Part shown: positions 27,106 to 37,348 of the stretch, in pieces
How the letters are laid out: each line of letters opens with the position of its first letter
Position numbering within the stretch: the stretch's first letter is position 1
Assembly: GCA_013368315.1 (NCBI GenBank)
Contig: JAACJM010000014.1
Location: forward strand, 496,001-560,000
Direction of reading: 5' to 3'
Source of the DNA: Tetrapyrgos nigripes
Taxonomy: Eukaryota > Basidiomycota > Agaricomycetes > Agaricales > Campanellaceae
DNA length: 64,000 nt
Notes under the pieces: model-generated
Database searches by the model: none
Told to the model about the DNA's origin: nothing
Seen by the model: the letters and a program-made list of their open reading frames with translations, nothing else
Translations under genes and position numbers: made by a program

Positions 27106-28102
27106 AACCAGACGAAGAGCGAGCCGCTTCTTAATTATTTCGAAGTGCAATGATGTTTGTCTCGAGTATTCGATATTCTTGATCTCGGATACGCGCCGTC
27201 ATTCGACCATATCGATCCCGGGTTGGTGCTACACCGGAAGCCTACTCCAAGTCTTCTTGGAAATATTGATGACAAGGACAGTTAGACTAGGATTTGTATC
27301 CTCCAAAAACCTCGCTCTGCCCTGACCTGGAGGAGGAATGAAGTGGATCTCTCCACCAATGATGAGGAGGAACTTTGTTCCACTTTCTGGATGACGGTAG
27401 AAGTGAAGGCTGGTCCAACGACAGCATCCTAGTGCAGTTCCCTCCGAAGATCGTATGTTGTGTACCTAGGGTAAAAAGACAATTAGCTGTTCAGTTCACG
27501 TTGCTAATTCGTTACAGCAAAAACAGACCGAAGCGTTCCATTCCATGGTATTGAGATCAAGGCAGTGGAGGGTCATCGTGTCCATGCAGAACAAGGAGGT
27601 ACAGTTTTTTCTCGAGATGATCAACTGCAATCGGTGCGCCCTCTTTCTGCGCGACTGGCAGTTCTATACCCTCCATAAGATTAAGGCGTATCGGTGTTTC
27701 CACCTGTATTTTGTCCCTTGTCCCTTCCCTAGATTCTTTCGAATCGGAGTCGGACGGGACGTGTTGTGGCGGTGCCTGAGATCCACCCAGTGTGTAGTAA
27801 CCGCCGCCTCTTCGATTCTGACCTTCCTGTGGAAGAGTCTGAGTACCTTCTTAACTTCCTTCTGTCACCTAGGCTCGTGACCAGCCTGCCTTTTAGGAGC
27901 TGTCGATCGCTGGGCTAAGGAGCTGCAGGCTGGTGAACCTCGGAGACTTTTTGGTGGCCCAGGTGGGTGTGGACGGAGTCTGAAAATCTTCATCCGGCCG
28001 TCGGTTTAATATAGAATACCGTAACTTCTTGTACCCGCGCAAACCACGTCGCGTCTTCTACTTGCTCTAGAACAAGTTCATTTGTCCGCGAAATAGTTTG
28101 AA
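27106..28102. other. intergenic, nothing recognised
   Basis: About 1 kb between the F-box relic and the DUF6589-associated gene. It has no coherent ORF, repeat or RNA gene that I can support. Confidence 0.4.
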
Positions 28103-29278
28103 ATGCAGGAACCGAATCGACCGTCGCCATATGTCGTGTATGCTCATCATTATGTACCTCAGTATCTCCAGCAATTACCGAACCCGCATCCCCTTCAAGC
28201 ACCTGTATGCCAGTGGCCTCATGCCCCTCCGTATCCACCTATCCCAATGCCGGCTCGTACACCCAATTCCCTGTGGAAAGAAGCTTCGAAGAGCCTCAAC
28301 AAAGACCAGAAAATCCTGGAAATAGCACACCTGATCCGAGAAACTCTGCAAATGACCCCGACAGACTTCACACTCTCTACCATATCATCAAATGATGACT
28401 TCTCAGACTTCCGAAACAAGTTCTATGTTAGCCACGCTATAGAGTCTTTTCTCAATGTTGTGGAATCAGACAAGAGAGGACAAGAGAAGCTGAAAGAGTG
28501 GATGAAGTACCGGGCTGTCAAGCAGGTTGCTGAGCTTGTTTCAGAGGAAATGGAGGGTCTGAAGGGTTATATGAAGATGGGCATGGAGGAAATCACGTCA
28601 GAGTTTCTGGAGGGATTCAGGATCAGTGATATCACGAAGAAATTTGAAGAAGCTTCACCTACCCTTCGTTGTATCCTCAAAGCTGCTTGCCAGACAGAAC
28701 GTGCCGCTCGTGAAAATACTATCAAGACTCCAGAGCTAGTAAGGTTGACTTCATGGACTGGAATCATCTGCAACTGATGGTTCCTTAAGTTCCTCACTCT
28801 TATTCAGTCCCAATTGTGTCGATTTCGGTCAGAAAACAGTCAATGTGTCGCTATAGTCTTTGGGGGTTTCCTTTACAGCACCGGAGTATCAAAAAAGGTG
28901 TACAACTTCTTATCCACATGCTGCCAACTTGTTCCTTCCCATCGATCAATGCGCACCGCTAATGAAAAGCTCGCTTCGGATCGAATTCTCTCTGCTCAGA
29001 GGCAGGCTCGTCTTGGCTTTGCCCAGAGTCACGATAATACACAGCTTTTGACCTCAGTGCACATAGAACAACGCGACTTTATGCCGAAGAAGGTCCAGGT
29101 TGGGACTACATCACTCATTTTGTCCCTTCGTAACGCACCATACTCGGCTCTTTCACTCTCTCGCATCATATCACGACGTGCCAATGCACCTCTCATCACG
29201 TTCAACTCTGACATTCGACTGTCTCCTTTCCAAGTCCTTGACTTCAACATCCTAAGCCCAGCGATCGACAGCTCCTAA
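28103..29278 (+). CDS. N-terminal part of a DUF6589-associated protein (truncated)
   Basis: Exons 28103–28738 and 28808–29278 join in phase to 368 aa. The start is a Pro/Tyr/His-rich leader. A helical region follows (DKRGQEKLKEWMKYRAVKQV; ACQTERAARENTIKTPEL), then SQLCRFRSENSQCVAIVFGG and FLYSTGVSKKVYNF with HIEQRDFMPKKVQVGT. This pattern is shared by large agaric proteins whose C-terminal half is DUF6589 (family knowledge from memory). Here the frame ends at 29278, just before the upstream region of the DUF6535 repeat begins, and the DUF6589 half is absent. The family is multicopy in mushrooms and of unknown function. Truncation by the neighbouring duplication or insertion is the likely explanation. 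Confidence 0.65.
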
Positions 29279-29559
29279 AAGGCAAGCTGGTCACGAACCT
29301 AGCCCTTGACCATTGCCATTCTGTCACCAAGCTCGAGGGAATGACCATGTTGCGTCCCTTTCTCTTCGATCGTAGCGAGCTCCACACGCCCTCAGCCCTG
29401 GCTATGCCCTTGACCATTGCCATTTGTTTGCGGGTTTGAGATGCCCAAAAGCAGATTGATGAAGGAATTAATGATTGAATCAAGTTTGGCGCCCTGCTAT
29501 TTAAAGTTTTGTCTCAGCGATCGTTTCTGTCCACCTCTCTCCCTTTGGGCTGGTCTAGA

Positions 29560-32470
29560 ATGGCACAAGATGGTGAAGTCAGAGATCTCGAAAAAAATGA
29601 CCTGCCTTTCAGTAATGGTGAGTCTTGTTCTGCTCCTGGTAGTAGCCAAGGTTGACTTGGTGGAAACATTAGTTCGGGAACGGTTCAAACCAACTTCAGA
29701 CGACGATGCTTGCTTCAAACTATGGAACATGTACATAAGTCAAGCACAAGAATACGACAAAGCTCTAATTGAGAGCTGGAAAAGTGACATGGATGGCATG
29801 CTACTCTTCGTGCGTCTCTTAGGATTTTCTGCAGATCGCCGTCCGACTCAATGCATTTACAGTCTGCCCTCTATTCAGCCGTTCTGGCTGCCTTTATCAT
29901 TGAAAGCTACAAGAACCTACAACAAGGCCCAGCGAGCACGACGTCGGACCTTCTCGTGCAGATGTCTAAACAACTAGCTTTACTATCCAATGGAACAGTA
30001 TTCACGTTTGAGGAACCCACATCCTTTCATCCAACCGCGTCATCCCTCGCTTGCAATTTCCTTTGGTTCCTCAGTCTTGCATTAGCCCTCACTTGCTCAC
30101 TACTTGCAACATTCGTGCAGCAGTGGACTCGAGACTTTTTGCACAAAACCACAATGCGGCCTTCACCTGTCGTGCAAGCACGAGTCCTTGCTTACTCATA
30201 TTTCGGACTGCGACGGTTTGGGATGCACACATTCGTGGATATCATCCCGATCTTGCTTCACATCTCCCTATTCTTCTTCTTCGCTGGGCTGGTCGCATTC
30301 CTCCTACCAGTTAGCTTCCCGTTGATGTGCTTGATGGCAAGTGTTTTGGCCGGCTTCATGCTAATCTACTGCGGCCTCTCATCCATTCCATTGGTTTTTC
30401 TTGACGCCCCATACCGAACACCCCTCTCCGGCTTCCTTTGGTGCTATGGAAACCGTTTGCGTGGTTACATCATTCGGCTGCACGGACTGCGTGGTGACCT
30501 CAGTCTCACAGAGGCGATGATTGAGAAGTCACTCCAGAAATCATCTGGCCGTGACAGTCAATGCATGGAATACACCATGAAGCAGCTGAATTTTGACACC
30601 GAACTCGTCCCCATGTTTGAAGCCATACCCGAAGCTGTCCTCAGCCCGCGTGGTGGTGTGCGTCTCGAAAACTTCAAACTCGTCGCTTCTTTGATCCAGT
30701 CCTCCGAGCCCGAAAACAGCATCGTCTCTCGGATATCCCACTTCATTTCCATCTCTGGCACATCATCCGATCCTGCGAATCAAGTGCGAGATATGACGTA
30801 TTGCTTGAAGGCGCTTCGGTCATTGGCTCTTCTGGTCATTCAAAAACCAACGCAGAACGATGTTGACGATACGCCAATGTTTTGGTTTGACCGCAGCTTG
30901 TTGCAGGTCCTTGCTGTATCCGACACTACCCTCAGAGATCATATTACTCCAGCTATTGCTCTGGTGCGGACCAGCAGATTGCAGAGTCTGAAACGGTGCA
31001 TCGATAACGTGGCCCAGATTTTGTCTTTTCCCTCGACTCCTGCGTACGAGAAGCTCCAGCTCGCCGACAACGTTTTCCGTTGCATGTCTTTGGATGACAT
31101 CGACTGGACATCCAAGATGTTTTTGGAACACTTCACCAACCTCGGAAATGTCTTGATGAAACGCATTTCAGACGACTGGCAAGACCATCTTGACGAACTC
31201 GTGAAGGAAGCACAAACAAGTGTATCCCAATTGCAGAGCCCAGGACGGTGGAAAGCTGCATTAATTTCTATTTTGGGCGATTTTTTTTTCCAAATCTATC
31301 ACCAATGGAGTGAAGCCCATCGAGATGGAAGTGACATGGCAAACCATTCTTACAAGTATGCCATTTTCATTCTTTGACCAAAACATTAAAGTAGATGAAG
31401 AAGAGGCCGCTGCTTCGTTCGTTTTGAATAATCCCTCGATCATTCCTTCCATCGTTCCACCTGAAATGTTCATCCTCATCCTCCGCCTCTTCTTCTCCAC
31501 AGACCGTGCGTTTTCCTTCCATGGGTCAGCCAAATGTCGGTCAATTGTGCAATGGTACCTGCACGAGTGTCAGCCTAGACAAAGGAACTACCTGGTGACG
31601 CAAGACGTAGAAACTCATTTGGAGGAGTGTATTCTCGAGGATTTGCGCGCCGATGAATCCGAGTACCCGACTTGGTGTGTAACCGCCATTGAAAGGTTAT
31701 ATGCAGGTCTTGGGTTCCAATATGCCATCGTTCCCCCTCGTTTGCGTGTTTTTGCCAAGAAGATATTCGACCTCATTCCAAATGTTTCTGCCAACTTTAA
31801 CCGAGATCGTTGGTGGCTTGTGACGAAGGCGCGGACAGAATGGATCCTGTGTGTGGACATATACAACTATCTCTATCTCTCCGAGACCAGTGCCATGGAC
31901 GCTTCGACTCTGGACGATATTCGTGCTCTTGGTGGAAGACTGATGCCAGATATTCCTATTCCCGAACAACCTGACTCTCCCGAATTGAATAAGCAGTGGG
32001 TGGATGATATCCGAAAATACGCGATATCCATGGTCGTCTTCATCATCTCGAAATTTATCCTCATGTGCTCGGAAGACACTGGCGGAGTCTTACTAGGCGA
32101 TTGGGTAGGGATGCTCAACAAGTTGTATCGATATGAAGGGCAGATATATGACTCTATCCAGCTTCAGTTCGCAGAGAGCATTATGGGCCTTATATCTGTT
32201 GTTCCTTGGAACCAGCCAAAGGAGAGTGCGGCGTCACAGGTCTTCCGGGATTGGATTTGGAGGTTAAACCAGGATTGGGTCTGGATAACGGATTTGAAGA
32301 GTGCGCGGATCCTTGCTGATGCTATCCGACGACACAAGAACGATGTAAACTTCAGGGGCACGTTGTGGCAGGAGCAGGTTTTATTGGACCGTTGTCTGCA
32401 CATTATTCAGGATGCAGAGGGGGAGCACGAGCCGCAAATTCCTTTGATTAGGGTTTCTTCGGACACATGA
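29560..32470 (+). CDS. DUF6535-type membrane protein, copy 1 (frameshifted at a T9 run)
   Basis: Exons 29560–29617, 29646–29809 and from 29863. The N-terminus MAQDGEVRDLEKNDLPFSN leads to the family signature (ACFKLWNMYISQAQEYDKAL, ESWKSDMDGMLLF) and hydrophobic helices (SALYSAVLAAFII; LACNFLWFLSLALALTC; PILLHISLFFFFAGLVAFLL; MASVLAGFMLIYC). This is the DUF6535 pattern of basidiomycete membrane proteins of unknown function. The frame ends at 31377, but copy 2 shows that a nine-T run at 31281–31289 has one base too many. After the shift, coding continues to 32470 (386 further codons in frame from 31310). The cytosolic half is helical with conserved FRDWIWRLNQDWVWITDL. It is either a recent null allele or a homopolymer sequencing error. 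Confidence 0.7.
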
Positions 32471-33191
32471 TCCTATCGGACTTTGTTGATTCTATTGGTC
32501 AGACAGAAGACGAGGGTTCCTTGATTGGGTGCCAGCATCGAGGTTGGAAGTCTGACGAGTCGGAAAAGGAAAAATTGGCGATTTCTTCGTTTCAATCTGC
32601 TCATGGTTCTCGTACTTGCTATCCTCCCATGTTTTATTCCGTCTTTTAATCTAGATCCTCAATTTGCTGCCATGAATCACAAAGTCAGTGAACTACTGGG
32701 TTGGAGGTCTCAGGTACATTAGTAGTATCTCAACCGCTGTCTGCCACAACGTCTACATTGCCTATACTTTCTTCTGGCTCACTATGTCTTCTGACCGTGA
32801 CGAGTTTGACTCTTCTCAGCCTGACTTCCCCGAAGACCCTGAAAACCTCAGGCGAAGTTGTCTCTAGCACTGCAGGGAGTGCGGAGTCCTCATATCCCGC
32901 TCCTCTACTTCGGAACGGCACATATGAATGCCCAGCTGACGCCTCTCGCTCTTAGCGACCCGGCTGTCACTGCTCTTTTGTCACCAAAGCGCAAATTGTT
33001 GAAGTACGCGGTTGTACCGTGAATACGCGTATTCAAAACGCGTTTGCGATTTTTTTCATTTCTTATCTTTGGCCAATGGCACTGTAGATAGTATGTATAT
33101 TCTATCTCAATTAGTATCTGCCAATCCTTGTCTCGTATAGGTGAACTAAGGTGAGCTACTACTCTAATTACTTGTTTCTTCTACTTGATCT
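32471..33191. other. spacer between duplicated units
   Basis: Unrelated to the spacer downstream of copy 2. No gene is supported. The short plus-strand ORF at 32701–32955 is Ser/Thr/Leu-rich and looks fortuitous. A palindromic-looking GAATACGCGTATTC-type word occurs near 33019–33032. Confidence 0.4.
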
Positions 33192-33575
33192 TTACTTACA
33201 TGCTCGTACTACTCTCCAGTCTTGATTAATCACATACTTCGAGTCCGTTTCAATGTCTAATGCTATCGTGTTATCAGCCAAATCTGCCGCCAGTTTGGCC
33301 GCAGCAAGTTCCCCGGTTTGATTCGATTGGCCAATCCATGGCGGTAGCCGTGCCAAGCGGTTCAGGTTGTGGTTAGGTGCGACATAGAGTCCTGCACCTG
33401 CCCTCGCATTGTCCTCGCCATTGTTCTCGCAGGATCCATCAGTTGCAACTATCGGTTCCGTTACCAGTCGGGTAGGTTCGGGTTTTAGTTGAGTTTTAGT
33501 TGAGGCAGGGTATTGATCGGCGACGTTTTTGAGTCTGTCTGTGAATATACGGAATATGTCTGCCAGGGGCCCCAC
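33192..33575 (-). mobile_element. retroelement RNase H domain fragment
   Basis: A minus-strand frame contains ATDGSCENNG, ARAGAGLYV, QSNQTGELAAAKLAADLAD and IETDSKYVI. These fit the RNase HI core: first catalytic Asp in TDGS, Glu in TGELAA, Asp in TDSK. The form resembles RNase H domains of basidiomycete non-LTR retroelements and related orphan ORFs. It stops right after the third acidic motif, and no reverse transcriptase is visible upstream. It therefore looks like a remnant in the spacer between the duplicated DUF6535 genes. Confidence 0.7.
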
Positions 33576-33582
33576 TTTGGGC

Positions 33583-33594
33583 GGGGGGGGGGGG
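33583..33594 (+). repeat. G12 homopolymer
   Basis: Twelve consecutive G on the plus strand, just upstream of the RNase H fragment's first codon on the opposite strand. Confidence 0.85.
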
Positions 33595-33855
33595 CGTGTT
33601 TAGTAGTTTAAGTGCTTGTTTCATGCAAACCGCCTTCTCGACTTCCATCTGTCACCACTAGTCTCTTGCCAAGTTCGAGGGAATGACCATGTCACGTCCC
33701 TTTCTCTTCAAGCTCCACATGCCCTGGCTATGCCTTGAGATATCCAAAGGAAGATTGATGAAGGAACTAGCGATTGAATTAAGTTTTGACGCCCTGCTAT
33801 TTAAGGTTCTCACCGAGCGTTTCTGCCCACCTCTCTCCCTTTGGGCTGGTCTAGA

Positions 33856-36758
33856 ATGGCACAAGATGATGAAGCCAGAGATCTCGAAAAAAATGACCTG
33901 CCTTTCAGTAATGGTGAGTCTTGTTCTACTCCTGGTAGCAGCCAATGTTGATTTATTGGAAACATCAGTCCGGGAACGGTTCAAACCAACTTCAGACGAC
34001 GATGCTTGCTTCAAACTGTGGAACATGTACATAAGTCAAGCACAAGAATACGACAGAGCCCTGATTGAGAGTTGGAAAAGCGATATGGATGGCATGCTAC
34101 TCTTCGTGGGTCTCTTGGGATTTTCTGCAGATCGCCTTGATTCCGTCTGACTCAATGCATTTACAGTCTGCCCTCTATTCAGCCGTTCTGGCTGCCTTCA
34201 TCATTGAAAGCTACAAGAATCTGCAAGAAGACCCAGCGAGCACGACGTCGGACCTTCTCGTGCAGATGTCTAAACAACTAGCTTTACTATCCAATGGAAC
34301 AGTATTCACGTTTGAGGAACCCACATCCTTTCATCCAACCGCGTCATCCCTCGCTTGCAATTTCCTTTGGTTCCTCAGTCTTGCATTAGCCCTCACTTGC
34401 TCACTGCTTGCAACATTCGTGCAGCAGTGGACTCGAGACTTTTTGCACAAAACCACAATGCGGCCTTCACCTGTCGTGCAAGCACGAGTCCTTGCTTACT
34501 CGTATTTCGGACTGCGACGGTTTGGGATGCACACATTCGTGGATACCATTCCGATCTTGCTTCACATCTCCCTATTCTTCTTCTTCGCTGGGCTGGTCGC
34601 ATTCCTCCTACCAGTTAGCTTCCCGTTGATGTGCTTGATGGCAAGTGTTTTGGCCGGCTTCATACTAATCTACTTCGGCCTCTCATACATTCCGTTGTTT
34701 TTTCTTGACGCCCCATATCGAACACCCCTCTCCGACTTCCTTTGGCGCTCTGGAAACCGTTTGCATGGTTACATCATTCGGCTGCACGGACTGCGTGGTG
34801 ACCTCAGTCTCACAGAGGCGATGATTGAGAAGTCACTCCAGGAATCATCCGACCGTGACAGTCAATGCATGGAATACACCATGAAGCAGCTGAATTTTGA
34901 CACCGAACTCGTCCCCATGTTTGAAGCCATACCCGAAGCTGTCCTCAGCCCGCGCGGTGGTGTGCGTCTCGAAAACTTCAAACTCGTCGCTTCTTTGATC
35001 CAGTCCTCCGAGCCCGAAAACAGCATCGTCTCTCGGATATCCCACTTCATTTCCATCTCTGGCACATCATCCGATCCTGCGAACCAAGTGCGAGATATGA
35101 CGTATTGCTTGAAGGCGCTTCGGTCATTGGCTCTTCTGGTCATTCAAAAACCAACGCAGAACGATGTTGACGATACGCCAATGTTTTGGTTCGACCGCAG
35201 CCTGTTGCAGGTTCTTGCTGTATCCGACACTACCCTCAGAGATCATATTACTCCAGCTATTGCTCTGGTGCGGACCAGCAGATTGCAAAGTCTGAGACGG
35301 TGCATCGATATGGTGGCCCAGATTTTGTCTTTTCCCTCGACTCCTGCGTACGAGAAGCTCCAGCTCGCCGACAACGTTTTCCGTTGCATGTCTTCGGATG
35401 ACATCGACTGGACATCCAAGACGTTCTTGGACCACTTCATCAACCTCGGAAATGTCTTGATGAAACGCATTTCAGACGACTGGCAAGACCGTCTTGACGA
35501 ACTTGTGACGGAAGCACAAGCGATTGTCTCTGAATTGCAGAGCCCAACACGGTGGAAAGCTGCCTTGATCTCCATATTAGGCGAATTCCTCTCCAGAGCT
35601 ATCACCGATGCAGTGACGCCCATTGAGATGGACGTGACATGGAAAACCATTCTTACAAGTATGCCACTTTCACTCTTTGATCAGACCCTCGAAGTAGAGG
35701 AAGACGAAGCGGCTGCTTCATTCGTCTTAAAAACCGAGACAATTCTCCCATCCATTGTCCAGCCTGAAATGTTTATCCTCATCCTCCGACTCTTCTTCTC
35801 CACGAACCGCGGATTCTCTTTCCATGGCTCAGCCAAATGTCGGTCAATCGTGCAATGGTACCTTCACGAGTGTCAGCCTTATCAAAGGAACTACCTCGTG
35901 ATGGAAGACACAGAATCTCGTTTGGAGGAATGTATTCTCCAGGATTTGCGCGCCGATGAATCAGACTACCCCACCTGGTGTGTCACTGCCATTGAAAGGC
36001 TCTACGCCGGTCTTGGTTTCGAGTTTGCCCTTGTTCCACCTCGTTTGCATCTTTTTGCAAAGCAGATGTTTGACCTCATTCCAAACGTTTCCTCCAAGTT
36101 CAACCGAGATCGTTGGTGGCCTGTGACCAAGGCGCGGACAGAGTGGATCTTGTGTGCGGATATATACAATAAGCTCTATCTTTCCGAGTCTAGCGACTTG
36201 TATACCTCGACATTGGAGGACATTCGTGCTCTTGGTGGAAGGTTGATGCCAGACATTGCTGTTCCCGAACCACCTACAAGTCCTGACTCTACTGAATTGC
36301 ACAAACAGTGGATTGTGGATATTCGAAAATACGCGATGTCCATGGTCGTCTTCATCATCTCCAAATTCATCGTTATGTCCTCTGAAGACACCGGTGGAGT
36401 CTTACTCGGTGACTGGATTGGGATGCTCAACAAGCTATACCAATACGAGGGACAGATATACGAATCCATCCAGCTTCAATTCGCTGAGAGCATCATGATG
36501 CTTGTTTCCGTTGCTCCTTGGAATCAACCCAAAGAGAATGCAGCATCACAGGTCTTCCGGGATTGGGTCTGGAGGCTTAATCAAGATTGGATATGGATAA
36601 CGGATTTGAGTAGTGCGCGGATTATTGCTGAGGCAATACAAAGGCATAAGAATGATGTCAACTTTAGAGGCACGCTGTGGCAGGAGCAGGTTTTGTTGGA
36701 TCAGTGTTCAAGGATCATAAGGAATGCAGAGGAAGAGCATGAGCCGCAGTTGCTTTGA
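33856..36758 (+). CDS. DUF6535-type membrane protein, copy 2 (intact), 937 aa
   Basis: Exons 33856–33913, 33942–34105 and 34167–36758 join in phase to 937 aa. The start ATG (MAQDDEARDLEKNDLPFSN) matches copy 1. The DUF6535 region (about residues 30–230) contains the ACFKLWNMYISQAQEYDRAL signature and four hydrophobic helices (SALYSAVLAAFII; FLWFLSLALALTC; LLHISLFFFFAGLVAFLL; MASVLAGFILIYF). About 700 residues of helical cytosolic sequence follow, without a known catalytic motif. The function of the family is unknown; members are numerous and lineage-specific in mushrooms. Both introns are short (28 and 61 nt), and the 28-nt first intron is unusually small; it is inferred because it preserves frame in both copies. 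Confidence 0.82.
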
Positions 36759-37348
36759 TTGGTGCTTGTGTTTACGTCTGGAATACTAGAAAGCACGTCC
36801 GACTCCCAGCCCGCTGCCCTCGTCCTTGTCAACCGCCCAAAGACACGGATTCTCAACCAACGGATCAGGAGCTACCCCCATCTTTTGACACGCCTTCTCT
36901 CCGACACCTCTTTGTCGCGTGCTTTGGTGAAAGCATGCATTATACGAACATCCCTCTACCTCGTGCAAATGCTGGAGCTTTTAACGTGTAGAGTAGAGTA
37001 TCGATATGGCCGTTTACTATTCTGGTAAACAATTGCAAGGAAGAATCGGTTTCAATGCAGTGTTCTTGATGATGGCTTGATAACAAAGTTGCGCTGCAAC
37101 GACCTGCTCTTTTTTGAAACGCTTAGCACACGCCTTTAAGAATAGAAAAAGCCCTTCAGCCAGAAGTAGAATCTTACATAAGCCAAAACCTTGTTCAGAC
37201 TCAATCGAGGATTTTTTCTGAGCAGAATCCAGATCGACAAGGGATCTCTCTTGTCAGGTTGCTTGCGCTGTACCCGTGCGCAACGACTTCTCCCTCTTCT
37301 TCTCCTCTTTCTACCTTTCTCTAGTTCTATCGTCTCTGTCTAATCGTC
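36759..37348. other. intergenic; upstream region of the Rrm4-like gene
   Basis: No gene supported. A CT-rich stretch (about 37286–37330, CTCCCTCTTCTTCTCCTC) lies immediately before the Rrm4-like start, as is common in basidiomycete promoters and 5' leaders. Confidence 0.5.

Larger units (their letters stand above)
29322..36750 (+). repeat. direct tandem duplication of a 3.1-kb DUF6535 gene unit
   Basis: Two units, about 29322–32440 and about 33650–36750, lie in the same orientation 4.3 kb apart, including the upstream region (shared TCGAGGGAATGACCATG; CCCTGCTATTTAA), both short introns and the whole coding region. Identity is very high over the 5' two thirds of the gene and clearly lower after about 31200/35500. 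The spacer 32471–33649 is unrelated and carries an RNase H fragment. Confidence 0.85.

Noticed and set aside
33019..33032. GAATACGCGTATTC palindrome as a transposon end
   Set aside because: It is a single short palindrome without a partner repeat or target-site duplication.
34355..34629. Overlapping short ORFs inside the DUF6535 membrane domain
   Set aside because: They occur in both duplicates only because the underlying coding sequence is conserved; they are out-of-frame shadows.
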